Below, piece by piece: positions 44,762-55,939 of a stretch of 64,000 nucleotides of DNA. Each line of letters opens with the position of its first letter. The stretch's first letter is position 1. The DNA is from Eucalyptus grandis. Taxonomy: Eukaryota > Streptophyta > Magnoliopsida > Myrtales > Myrtaceae. Made by a program: the position numbers and the translations under genes. Below the pieces are notes generated by a model. The model saw only the letters and a program-made list of their open reading frames with translations, did not search any database and had not been told where the DNA came from. The stretch spans positions 43,863,682-43,927,681 of the forward strand of contig NC_052619.1 of NCBI RefSeq assembly GCF_016545825.1, read 5' to 3'.

Positions 44762-47088
44762 TCATAGCTTGAAATGTTCCAGTGCAGATACACCATTAAG
44801 TCCTTTTGCATAGTAGTGAGTGACGAGGTCCTTCACCGTAGTTTCCCGATAAATTGGGGGATTTTCTTCTGATAGCAGCTCCTCGATAGGGCCATACAAC
44901 CTTGAAGAATTCTCTGGGGAGATGCTGCCTCATTAAACACGCCACTGAAATCCTTGGCCCGATTTTCTGGGCTAGAACTCTGTGACTCACGCTAATGAAC
45001 TTATCATTCGAGATCAGCTGCAAGATGGAGGAGGACATGGCAAAGTGAAGACCAAATACTCTGGAATATCGATTACACATAAAAATAGCATACATAATCA
45101 AACTTGTTTAAAAGGGCGAAATTTTATCAAGTCATTCTCACATGTACTCCTAGCACAGTTGTCAAAATAATTAGCTAAGACCAAAAGATTGTGAAGAAAA
45201 ACAACATTCACATAGAAATATCATGGAAACGGAATTGACTTAGCTCAGTTAATGTTGCAAGAGCTAACTGGAAGTTCCACAGTTGTAAACAGGATACTCT
45301 ACAATCCATCTGTTAGACCTCTACACTGACTTAGGGAAGTATTTGGCATCTCTAACACACTACAAAACAGATAGGATAGAAGAACATAGATGAAAGAGCT
45401 ATTCCATTTCACTTATTCAGATTGTAACACCAGATGTGTGTCCATGGACTATGATAACAAATTGACTGAAGGACCTACTCGTTAGATCAGCCACACAAAA
45501 AAGCACAGATTGGGCTAGAAATGCATTGGCTAATGTGAGAACATTGAAACAAGAAACTAACTGATAGAAATGTAAACTGCAAAACTCTGATAAACGGACC
45601 TGCATCAAGTCTCCCAAGTTTATTACAAGGGCTCCAGGAATTGGGGAAACGTTGATCCATTGGTTCTGATGGTGGACCTGGAGGCCACCAATTTGGTCTT
45701 GGAGAAGAATGGTGAGAAAGCCACTATCAGTATGATCACCAGTCCCAAGGGTTAAGTCCGGTTCTGGGCATGGTGGATAGTAATGGCCAACAAAGAAGAG
45801 TCCCTCCCCACATTGGATAGTTTTCAGGTAGCTACTCTCGAGGCCAAGAGCTTCTGACAGTAATTCAAATATGGTATCTGCCAATTCCAGAATTCTGTCC
45901 TTGTACTCAATTATTACGTCTCTGCAAGTCGATTGGTTACAGAGAACAGGTGATTAGTCAAATGCCGTGGAACATCAGAAGATCAATCTTTATCTCACTC
46001 TCTCAAAGACCAGGTCTATTTAGTCTGCATAAAAAAGCAAGCTTCTAAAATACAAGTCCAATATTCGTGTAACAGAGCAGCCATTCTTGCAGACCAAAGA
46101 GGAAGAACAGAAAAAGGAATTAGTTTTTCCATTCAAACTGAATCTATCGGCACTCCGACTCCGAATCCCCCAAAGATCTACGCCCCACATGATCGTTTGC
46201 TTCAACTGATCTATGACCCCAAAGCTCCTTGAGAAAATGGCAAGAACTCCTGGCACCACCGGGCACAAGTTTCGCCAGGGCCAAGCAGCAGCTCCATCTA
46301 TTCCGAAAGCCCCATTTTTTACTTAATTATCAGATCTTAAATCTTATTTAGGCTAGAGATTCTTGGCTTTCTTTCTTTTCTTCCACTGAATTGCTATGCG
46401 TCAAAGAAAACTATCATGGAACTTTCAATTCCTCTCACAGGACACAAGTGGGTATCGCAAACCTAAATTTGAAAGCTTTTATATCGCTAGTCCCAAAACT
46501 AGAATTAGTTTCAGCCCTTCAAGCACGCACACACAGAGATTACCGACAGACAGCAGGCAATTCCTGAGGATCCGGACTACGGGGAGCCAAGACGCAGCTC
46601 AGCGTGTCCCTCCAGTTTGCCGCCGGGGCCCGGTACAGGTCGAAGTTGCTGTTGTACAGCACCTTCCTCCTGCCGTAATCCCGCGAGTACCACTCGCGCT
46701 TCGCCTCGAGGTCCTGCTCGTGGAACCTCCGGATCCCTTCCACCATCTCCTCCGTGAGAGCCACCGGCACGCCGTGGTTCACCACCTGGAAGAACCCCCA
46801 CGTCTCGCAGGCTTCCCGGACCAGGCCGACCGTCCGCTTCCGCTCACCGGGGCTCCAGCCCAGGCCCGCACCTCCCAAGTCCACGACCGGAACGCTCGGG
46901 CTCAGTCCTAGCGACTCCGAGGCGCGGTCGAGCTCGAGGTCGAGGTGGTCGTGGACGAAGAATCTTGGTATCTTGGTCAGCCCGGCATCGGCGAGGCCCT
47001 TGACGCCGGCCTTCGAGTCGTCAAAGGACTTCAGCTCGGCTTGCCGGTCGTAACCACCGTCGGAGGCGAGTATCAGCTCCGGCGCCAT
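44762..47088 (-). CDS. 2-oxoglutarate/Fe(II)-dependent dioxygenase, copy 3, C-terminus frameshifted
   Basis: Exons 47088-46544, 45921-45600 and 45017 onward. Introns are longer (622 and 582 bp) and both GT-AG. Features: [63 protein letters not shown]; iron ligands H245, D247 (GDHTDSGFL) and H301 (VSHRVLAQ); R311-x-S313. After SVAC (residue 316) the frame departs from the family: the open frame ends at 44,796 with a foreign tail of about 46 residues (362 aa in total). The expected tail ([33 protein letters not shown]) is present in another frame, ending at 44,762. Net shift is one base, possibly two short losses in the T and C runs near 44,912-44,940. The exon 1 GC content is higher than in copies 1 and 2. 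It is either a recent pseudogene, an active enzyme with a changed tail, or an assembly error. Confidence 0.8.
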
Positions 47089-47320
47089 TTCTCTTTTTTT
47101 CCGGCACAGGGGTCAGCGGCAGCGCAAGCGAAGTGAGGCAAAGAGAATGAGAGAAATCTCAAGAAGACGATATTGGAAGATAATTTCCGACGGCGGAGTG
47201 CTCGGAAATGCGTCCGCATCGAGGCTCTTGTCGTTTCTAGCGAATATCTGTGGATCCATGGAACTCCATTGTCAACACAAGCCTGCGTAGACCAGCCAAC
47301 CAGAGTGATCTGCATTCAAG
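47089..47320 (-). promoter_or_regulatory. Upstream/5' UTR region of dioxygenase 3
   Basis: This is moderately GC-rich sequence directly upstream of the start codon, with no clear TATA box seen at a normal distance. No ORF worth calling. Confidence 0.3.
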
Positions 47321-47326
47321 GGAGGG

Positions 47327-47617
47327 AAAATGGTACATATAGTTTATGAATTTTCAATTTATTCAATATAATCCATGAATTTTTAAATTATTCAATATAA
47401 TTTCTGAATTTTTAATATATGTTCAATTTAATTCATGAACTATATGAAAATATTTAATGTTGTCCTTCTATCGATTAAATATTGAAAATTTTCATATATT
47501 TTAAAGATTAAATTGAACGTGTACAAAATATTCAAAGACTATATTGCATATTAGGGTAAAATCTGTAGACTATATTGAATAAATTAAAAGTTCAATGATC
47601 ACATTATAAATTAACCT
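47327..47617. mobile_element. Palindromic AT-rich MITE-like element
   Basis: The left arm (tacatatagtttatgaattt, caatttattcaatata) and the right arm in reverse complement (gatcattgaacttttaattt, attcaatata) mirror each other over roughly 50 bp, and internal words such as gaatttt and caatataat recur in both orientations. No transposase and no clear target duplication could be fixed, so boundaries are approximate. Confidence 0.5.
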
Positions 47618-48968
47618 AAAATTCGAGATCATTTGTGTTGTTATCTCGTAATTGTAACCATCCATTTTGTAGTGGATGTTTCTAGTGCAATGAATATGGG
47701 ATTTTTTTATGTAATGTGAGTCACTAACACCAACCACCCCTTATCATCTTTTTTATTAATCAAATTGCTGTTGTCATCTTGCAATATTGAGCTTGACAAG
47801 ATATGCAAAAATTGAGAAATATTTGAAAAGTAAAAACACTATTTGAGAAGCCACCGCTGTTGGGCAAAAGAGACAGCGCTCTTCAATATTCTATTTTTGC
47901 AATGATTTGAGAGCATTTGTCACATTGTAAATTGTAATTCTCAAATTATCTAAATTGAAATAAGTGGCACGTCTTACTTCCTAATATGAATTTTATGATA
48001 TATTGAGTAAAGTCTCATTAAATACTTGTGTCAAGCGACTTGATCAGATGACATCATCTCTATATTGGAAACACTTATATATACCAATCTTGAGGTGAAA
48101 AAAAAAAAAAGAAACTTGAGATATAATTTGTAACATCTAATTTGCACGTATAACTGAAATTATGCATACGATTCAGCTATTGTCTCTGCAAGTTTGCGTC
48201 CAGTTCCCTGTGCCACTTAAGTTTCGTGAAGAACCGTGCACTCAAACAACATCGTCGGGAACTTTTTAAAACTTTTCTAATTCTTATCATTGTCCTATAC
48301 TCCATTTACTTTGGAAAACAAAACACATTGTTTAACTAATGGATTAGCATCACCCAATAACCCAAACTAGTACACATTAACCAAATTTATTGTCACAAGA
48401 ACTCTTGAATCGGTAGCCTTGTGCCACGATTGATATATCTGTGCCACATTTATTCTAAATCGATGCATCTTGCCATACTTACCGAGAAACTCAAATTTAT
48501 AATATATACCAATTTCGGGTAAATATGACATGGGTGAATTGGTTTGGAATTTTTTATGGCATGGGTGTATTAATTTGGAAGTTTTCAGCTAGAAACAGGT
48601 GTATCAGTTCGAGATTTTTTGTAACATAAAAACTAATTTGGAATAAATGTGCCACATATCTATCAGTTTGAGATTTTTAGTAATATTATATGTACTACTC
48701 AATTTCCCATTTTTTTTTTCGTTTATATTTATGCATGGCTAATCTTGTTCAAAGTATTAAGAGAGGTTGATTCTTTTTCTTGCCATCAATGACAACAAAG
48801 ACACTCTAAGTCAGGTAAGAATATAACAAAAACGATGCTAGGAATTGTGCAGAAAGGCACCGTTGGGAGAGGGAAGGAGGGCAGGAAAGTTCGAGCAAGC
48901 TGTAAACCCCTTAAAAGACCTTCAAGGCCACTTCTGTCACTTAAGCAAAAGAAACCCGCGTCCGAAGC
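47618..48968. other. AT-rich intergenic sequence
   Basis: No gene is seen. Near 48,490-48,680 a phrase around ttggaatttttta / ttcgagattttt with tgtatca or tgaattggtt recurs several times imperfectly, the look of decayed palindromic MITE sequence. Confidence 0.35.
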
Positions 48969-49970
48969 TAAGGGGCTGCATGGAAACGTTCCTAAAAAGT
49001 GTTTACGGAACACTTTTGTACTTTTTTGTTAGGGAACAAAAAAGAATGCAACGCGTTTGGTTGCATTTCTGTTCTTTTTTGTTTTTTGTTCCTAACAAAA
49101 TTGGAGCAAAAAAAAGAAACACAAAAAAGTTGCTTCTTGTTCCAGAAACAATTTTGAAGAAGCGTTTCTTCTCTCTCTTCTCTTTTCTTCTTCTTTTCTT
49201 CTTCTTTTTTTCTTCTTTTTTTCTTTGGCCGGTCGCCGCGACGTGGCCGTCGAGGGCGGCGACGCCGTCGAGGGTCGCGACCTCGCCGGCATCGCCGGCC
49301 CCGGCGAGGCCAAGCCTCGCCCGCACCGCGAGGCCGAGCTCGCCTAGCCAAGGCGAGGCTCGACCTCGCTCGAGGAGATCTTCGGCTAGGGTTCCGGCGA
49401 GGGCTCCGGAGGACAAAGTGCGGCGGCGGCGCGCACTAGAGGCTTGGGATCGACACGGGCGACACGGGCAAAGACGGCGGACGGCGTCGCGAATGGCGTG
49501 GTGAGATCGGGATGGCGTCGAGCTGCGGGCTTCGGGCGCGGTGCTCGGCTCCGACGGCAGGCGGCGAGGCTCGGCCTTGCCCGCGTCGGCGACGCCGAGC
49601 CTCGCCTGGCCGGGCGAGCTCGGGCTCGCCCGATCCGGTGAGGCCAAGCCACGCCCAACCACGGCGAGCCTCGCCGTGGCTGGGCGAGGCTGCCGGCCCC
49701 GGCCCGATCGCCGGAGGCCGGCGACCGGCCGAAAGAAGAAAAAAATAAAAAAGAAAGGAAAAATTGGAAAGTAAAATAAAAATATTAAAAAATTAAAAGA
49801 AACAAAAAAGAATAAAATTTACCAAACGTGTTTCTATTCATTTTTTATTTCCGGAACAAACGTTACCAAACTCGTTCTTTTGTTCAAAAACCGTTCCCGG
49901 AACAGAAATACTTTTTATTTTTGTTCCCGGGAACAGAAAATGAACAGAAATATTACCATGCAGGGCCTAA
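48969..49970. mobile_element. PIF/Harbinger-like non-autonomous element with very GC-rich core
   Basis: Left end GGGGCTGCATGG at 48,972; right end in reverse complement GGCCCTGCATGG from 49,967 (10 of 12 match). TAA flanks both sides (48,969-48,971 and 49,968-49,970). Inverted similarity continues inward (gggaacaaaa, gttaccaaa / ttggttgc type motifs). The core (49,225-49,735) is strongly GC-rich with GCGAGGC/GCCTCGC words in both orientations. Long ORFs on both strands (up to 219 codons) arise from this composition and have no family similarity. No transposase is present. Confidence 0.72.
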
Positions 49971-49975
49971 CTAAG

Positions 49976-50582
49976 CCGCCGAAATGGCTCTTCCTCAGGG
50001 TTAAATCTGCACCCATCTTTCTGCAGTGCGTGAGTACGCATTGCCAGTCCCGTCTATAATCTCTCGGTAGGTCTTGCGGACTTGCATAACGAGAAGAGGC
50101 CTCTGCTGCTTAGAGCTTATGACACCAGAACGTAGCGGCAAAAACAAAGCTCGCTTTGCACATCTGATGTCTCTTTTCCGGCTATTGAATTTGTAACTGT
50201 GCTTTTTACCCACAAAAGTTGGACCTTAGGACACCAAAGCATTGCGGCAATGGAAGCACACTCTTTCTATTTGAGGTCGTTTTCTGCTTTAACTCTTGAT
50301 TTTGTTTTCACCTGAAAAGGTTGGAGCTTATGACACCAGAGCATAAACATAGCAGCAAAACTGAAACAAGCTCTTTTTGTAATAGAGTCGAAGTACTCCC
50401 CTACTCCCCCTCCCTCAGCCATCCTACGTCGCCGTTTTTGGTGAAATTCTTGTTTGTTAATTCATGTAACGTTTTCCCACCTTTTAACTATAGTTTTGGA
50501 GATGATAAGAGAGACTGCTTCCTGCATTATAAGAGATTTTTGCTACTTCTGTGACAAACTCATTGTTGTTACTTGATTCATT
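49976..50582. repeat. Three imperfect ~110-bp direct repeats upstream of unit III
   Basis: A motif of the type gcttatgacaccagaacgta, then gcggcaaaa..aagctcg.ttt, occurs at about 50,117, 50,226 (ccttaggacaccaaagcatt) and 50,327 (gcttatgacaccagagcata). Each is followed by a gcggcaa / agcagcaaaa phrase and a ctctttt phrase. The spacing is close to 109 and 101 bp. No gene is seen. Confidence 0.55.
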
Positions 50583-51097
50583 GATCTACTCATGCTAGAT
50601 AACCGTGATCACTCCGTGAGATGAAGAAGAAGAAGTAGGGTAACAAAAAAAAAACATTGTCTGGGCGAAAAACTGATATTTTTGGAAGAACAAGTTCAAT
50701 ATAGGACTTTCAGGCCCTGACGGATGACTAGAATTCGATATTAGAATTTGGATTTAGTTTTCTACTTAAGTACACATCAGGTAGAAATCTAAAATATTGT
50801 TAGATTGAATTGTTGTTCCAACACATCTCTTTAGTTTAATAGTGCAGGCGCAAATCTGTCCATGGTAACATGGGATTCACATGATCATCAGTTGAGATGG
50901 ACTTGACATTGGAGCTTCATGCTCTGATCATATCGTAGTCAATTGATGAAGTATTTTGCATATGAAAGCCGAGACTTAATATGATTATGAAAAGTTACAA
51001 ACTAGCCAGCAAACTTGTATCACGCTCGGGTTTATTTTCTGCTAATGTAGGCATCCCCTTTCCAATTTGTAGCACCAGTTGTTTGCCACTGCCAAGC

Positions 51098-52294
51098 TCA
51101 CAGCTTGAACTGCTGCAGAGCCGAAGTCCCATCACTTTTCGTGCTAAAGTGGGAACTATACTCCATGATGGTGGTTTCTCTGTCTTCGCCGGATCACCCA
51201 CAGAAATCAACTCCCTCATGGGACCATACAGTTTTGGCAATGGCGGCGTCGCCATGTAAAAGAAGCACACTGCAGACACTCTCGGCCCCATGTTTGCCAC
51301 AACTCTGTGCTCAGAGCTCTTGAATATGTCATTCGAGATAAGCTGAAAAAAATGGTCTGACTTTGTGATTAGAAGTGCACACTCACCTGCTGGATAAAGA
51401 GCTCAGGCATAAAATGCTTTGTTCAGTGATTCATTCATGTGCCTAACAGGGTCTCTGGTGATAAGACGTAGGGAGGGAGAGTGAGTAAGGTGAGACTTGC
51501 CTGAAGCGGATCTCCAATGTTAACTCCCAGCACTCCTGGCACAGGGCCCATATCGATCCACTGATTCTGATGAAGAACTTGGAGACCTCCTACATGGTCT
51601 TGCAGGAGGACGGTGAAGAAGTCGCTGTCAATGTGCTTTCTGGCTCCTAGAGTGAGCTCTGGTTGTGGGCATTTGGGGTAGTACTGGCTCAGAAGGATGA
51701 GTCAGTCGGTGCATTCCATGTCCTTCAAATGGTTCGGCTTCAACCCATGTGCATCCAACAGGACCTCGGACGAGGTAATTCCCAAATTTGTCACAACTTC
51801 GAGAATTCCAGCATTATGTCACTGGGGTGTTCAAGAAAATTTAGCGGGTCAAATCATTACAAATTCCTAATGCGTTAGAAGCAAAGACTACAAGTTATTG
51901 CAAGAGACTGTGGTTGAAGATTCTGCAGAATCACTTGCCAGCATACCACTGGCAAGTCCTCTGCCTCAGAAGCTTTAGGTGCCATAACACAGAATAAGGT
52001 GTCCCTCCAATTTGCCACCTCTGCTCTATACAGGTTGAAATTGCTATGGTACACAACGCTTCTCGTGAAATCTCACGAATAGAACCATCTCTGCTCTCCA
52101 GTGCCTTGCTCATGGAAGTGGCACACTTCGTCCAGCATCTCCTCCAGAACAGCCATGGGGATCACTGAAAGCCTTTAGCTTGCATTGACAAGGCCCTTGA
52201 TACCTTTCTTTGATTCATTGAAAATCTTTAGCTCACATATCCAATCGTACTTCTGTTTATTTTTATTTTCTTCATCTCTGCTGAACATTTCCAT
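51098..52294 (-). pseudogene. Dioxygenase pseudogene, copy 4 (sister of copies 1 and 2)
   Basis: Exon 1 (52294-51939) begins MEMFSRDEENKNKQKYD and reaches KGLVNAS, then meets a stop and jumps to VIPMAVLEEMLDE: about 80 codons of the DIOX_N domain (from the PRIF region to VVNHG) are deleted. A TAG also interrupts FYS*DFTRSV. Its end has a GC donor (TG|GCAAGT). Exon 2 (51821-51501) has lost one base after EFSK and contains a TGA in place of the usual Cys/Gly region, though [18 protein letters not shown] keeps the HxD pair. Its donor is again GC. Exon 3 (51342-51098) keeps [15 protein letters not shown] but shifts frame at GDPAK. Several independent lesions make this clearly dead. It lacks the copia insertion and S20 block present beside its sisters. 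Confidence 0.9.
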
Positions 52295-52938
52295 TTTTCT
52301 TCCTTAGTGAAAACACTTGAGTGAGGAGAAAGAACATTTACATACGTTGCATCACCATGAAAGCGATTGGCATTCAAGAGCAAGGCCAAGAAGCGACAGG
52401 CTATTATTGTGCGGCCAGTTTGTCTGACTTTCAAGATTTTAGTTTGGCATTTTCTAAGTAGTGCTGGTCAAACGCAGGTATATCCGAAAAGCATTTGGGA
52501 AACGAATGGCTACAAATAACAGAAGTGATGAAGTTGAAGAAGCAGTCAGAAAATTGTAAACAGGCTCATCATCTTTGACTGCACAAAGTCATGAGAAAAT
52601 TATCAGTTAGCCAACTCATCTTCTGTAATTGAGTACTTCGAAAACTCAATGAGCATCATCTATATCTATGTCCGACGGGCCATGGCCAGTTCCAAAACTG
52701 ATGTCCAAGTGCAATCCCCATTTGCAAATTATTATCGAATCAAGGTCTGCAGATTAAAGTATGGTATGTTGGTACAATGGTAGCATGAAAAGGAATTTTA
52801 TTTTATAGACAATCAATACAAAGCTACAGGGACGTGGCTAATACACTGCAAGCAAATCGAAAATCTAAAATTTGTAGCAATGCCATTAATTGTTCAAGAA
52901 GTATTGTGCATCTCTTCCTTAGAAGAAAAATGTAAGGT
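52295..52938. other. Spacer between dioxygenases 4 and 5; unoccupied copia site
   Basis: The sequence at 52,350-52,520 (catcaccatgaaagcgattg...) aligns with the flanks of the second copia element (15,967-15,980 and 23,567-23,716) and carries neither insertion nor duplication. The remainder aligns with 23,717-24,174. No gene is seen. Confidence 0.75.
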
Positions 52939-54945
52939 TTACAGCTTGAAGTGTCTCAGAGGGGAAGTTCCATCAAGGCCATGTTCCTTGAAGTAGGCAA
53001 GGTAGTCCCTCACTGTGGTCTCTCTGTAGATCGGAGGATTGTCCTCAGACAACAGTTCCCTAATCGGCCCGAAAAGCTTCGACGACGGTTGGAAGCTTGT
53101 GCTGAAAAAGCAGGCCACTGAGATCCTCGGCCCCACCGGGTTTGCTAACACTCTGTGCTCCACGCTTTTGAATTTGTCGTTCGTTATGAGCTGAAAGGAA
53201 GAAAATAAGAGGGACAGACATCATTAGCATCCACCCCGTTACCAAAATGCTCACCAAGGGCAAGAAATCCCTTGGCAAAGAGTATCTCCCAGGATCCCCG
53301 AGTCATCGCCCATGCTGTTCACATCAATTTCGGGTGTTTTGATAATTGACTCGGTACTTTGTATTCGGCGATATCAGATCATGTGCTAGCAATGCTTTGT
53401 CAATGCCCTTCGAAATTAACTTCCAGCAGTATTTTCCCTAAAGACAAGTGACATGGTGACGTCATTTTCATTGATCCAAGGGTTGCTTGCAAGTGGTTAA
53501 ATGTTACGTCTAATATCGCTTGATATAAAAATAGGGTCGAATCAAATCAAACAACAAGAGAAACTTGCCTGTAGGAGGTCACCGACATTGACCACCAGAG
53601 CTCCAGGGACTGGAGGAACATCAACCCAGCGGTTGTCATGGAGGACTTGGAGGCCTCCGATATGGTCCTGCAGGAGCACCGTGAGGAAGTCATTGTCGGA
53701 GTGCTTGCTCGTCCCCATCGTCAGCTCAGGCCTTGGGCATGCCGGGTAGTAGTGGCAAATGACCACGAGGCCCTCCGCGCAGTCCATCTCCGGGAGGCGA
53801 TCCAATCTCAACCCAAGAGACTCAGACAAGAGCTCAAACAGCAACCCACCTAAGCTCATCACTTGTTTGGAGTAGTCCATCAGTATGTCCCTACAATTTT
53901 AGTCATGAAAGTCATTTAGGCTAGATCCACTTATAAAAATTATGGAATAAGTATATTGGAAGGCATAAAACTTATTACAAAAACATATTAAAAAAAATAC
54001 TCTCAAATCATAAAACTTGTCAAATTTGTTTAATCAAGTCATTTCGTTAATTTCACTTTTTGAAAACTTTAAGATTCGATGGTACTTTTACGATATATTT
54101 TAAAACTTGATGCATAAATTTTCATAATAAGTTTTGCAAGTTAATTATTCTTTTTAAAAATTTTAGAATTAAATTGCACTTTCATGAAAAATGTTAGGAT
54201 TTTTAGTATATTTATCCCTAAATTTACTTTTTATATTGAGATTTTTTAGGTATTTCAGTGAAATAGAATTAGATTTAAAAAAGAAAGTCATCCCAAAGGT
54301 AAAAAGGCGGCTTTGTGACTTTATGTCTCTGTGAAAAACAACATATTTTGTAACGTCGCAGGTGAAAATGGCATCGGCGACTCCGGGATGGACGGCACGT
54401 TACCTGCAAACCTCCGGCAGCTCCTCCGGCGACGGCGGGCTCGGCGCCATGTAGCAGAAGAAGGTGTCCCTCCAGTTAGCCACCGCCGCCGTGTACAGGT
54501 CGAAATTGCTGTTGTACACCACCTTCCTCGTCACGTCCCGCGTGTAGAACGCCTTCTTCGCCTCGTCGTCTTGCTCGTAGAACCGCCTCACCCCCTCCTT
54601 CATCTCCTCCATCGCGGCCGCCGGGACCCCGTGGTTCACCACCTGGAAGAACCCCAGCGTCTCCGACGCGCGCCGCATCCTCTCGATCGCCTCCTTCCTC
54701 TTGGCCGGGTCGCGGTCGATCCCGCCGAGGTCGATGACCGGGACGCTGAGATTCTCGGTACCGCCGCTCGATCCGGAGCTGTCTTCGGATGTCTCGTCCG
54801 GTCGGATGAAGATTCTGGGGACTTCGGTGATCCCGGCGTCGACGAGGCCTTTGACGCCGGCTTTCGAGTCGTCGAACGCTTGCAGCTCGCTCGCTCTGTC
54901 GTAGCTCTGCTCGCCGGAGTCGGAGGCCAAATTGATGGTAGGCAT
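52939..54945 (-). CDS. 2-oxoglutarate/Fe(II)-dependent dioxygenase (ACC-oxidase-homolog type), copy 5
   Basis: Exons 54945-54404, 53890-53569 and 53190-52939; 1,116 nt, 371 aa, open throughout. N terminus [20 protein letters not shown], then [20 protein letters not shown] and [13 protein letters not shown] motifs: [47 protein letters not shown]. Oxygenase domain: H244 and D246 (SKHSDNDFL), H300 (VEHRVLAN), R310-x-S312 ([10 protein letters not shown]); ends PLRHFKL. Intron 1 (513 bp) is GT-AG; intron 2 (378 bp) has a GC donor (ACAG|GCAAGT). Exon 1 is distinctly GC-rich compared with exons 2-3. This is the best-preserved gene of the window and the parent-like copy of the relic at 24.2-24.9 kb. 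Substrate unknown. Confidence 0.9.
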
Positions 54946-54947
54946 CG

Positions 54948-55001
<54 letters not shown>

Positions 55002-55112
55002 GCAATTCAATTCTCTGTGAATTTGAATTTGCTGGATACGAGCTTAAATTATGAATTGAATGTTATGGAGACACAGCAATGCATGACATGAGCAGCCCCT
55101 TTTTATAGCTGA
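54946..55112 (-). promoter_or_regulatory. Promoter and CT-repeat 5' UTR of dioxygenase 5
   Basis: On the gene strand a TATA box (agctataaaaaggggc) lies at 55,110-55,095, about 150-165 bp before the start codon. A GA dinucleotide run (plus-strand tc repeats at 54,952-54,998) sits just upstream of the ATG, where it would be in the 5' UTR. Pyrimidine or purine dinucleotide runs in plant 5' UTRs are common; any regulatory effect is inference. Confidence 0.55.
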
Positions 55113-55939
55113 GAGATGGAGATAAGATAACAGTGACATCACGTTGGGTTGTTCCATTTGACTTTAGAATAATGAGGTCCATAAAAATGGAAGGAGAAAG
55201 TCATAGCCTGTGAGCTACCACGTGCTTAGAAAAATGACAATGCTGTTTAATAGTGGCTGATTCTTTGGGGGACCAGGCGGCTAGTACACAAGTTTTGCAA
55301 TTTATGGAAAGAAAAATATCTGTTAGGACAGAGTTGACCATTGATAGATGACAGGACGATTCATTGTCGTCTAAGTGTACATAGATTTTTGCCTTGCGGT
55401 TGATTCTGGTTGTTGTTGAGCAAGTTGAAGGCTGGCAAGAATTCCACTTTTTATCCTTGCCGTCAATATACAAAGTGGAAGTTGAAGCTGAACCAAACAG
55501 AAATATTCCCGAAAGTGCAGATTTTTCTCATGGTAGACTAGTGTTTTAACTGACATACAAGTATTCAACACAGGTTTATCTAAAGATAGCATCTTTCTTT
55601 CCATTTGAGAGGGGTATGTATTAATCTTCCTCTCCCCCTGTTTTGTGTTCTTTTTCAGGTTCAGCTTTGTTTGAAAAGGATCTTTGTTTTTGAGAGTTAT
55701 GTAGGTGCTATCAAATGAAGCAATATAAGCATAAGCGACTGAGCAGTGAAGAGAGGCAATCCCGTTCTTTGATAGTTTTACATAGATGAACATATGGATG
55801 GACTTTTATTTTCAAATACACACATGAAGAAGACCCCATAAAAAAGTTGCCCCTCCACTAATAGAGCTAATGAAGAGAAATTCCACCTAATTATGAATAT
55901 CCTCCGCCTGTTATCTTCTCATCTTCCTGTCTACAAGGT
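55113..55939. other. Intergenic sequence, nothing recognised
   Basis: Minus-strand open frames here (up to 140 codons at 55,371-55,793) have no recognisable similarity and no splice or promoter context. The last ~100 bp is the 3' UTR region of dioxygenase 6. Confidence 0.35.

Noticed and set aside
46396..47053. Plus-strand frames over dioxygenase 3 exon 1
   Set aside because: They are GC-rich antisense shadows of the exon.
48845..49662. Two 219-codon frames on opposite strands
   Set aside because: Both fall in the GC-rich core of the Harbinger-like element and are explained by composition and palindromy.
14389..54945. True ACC oxidase (ethylene-forming enzyme) annotation
   Set aside because: The proteins are about 371 aa with the [12 protein letters not shown]-terminal region typical of ACC-oxidase homologs/E8-like dioxygenases, not the ~310-320 aa ACC oxidase form.
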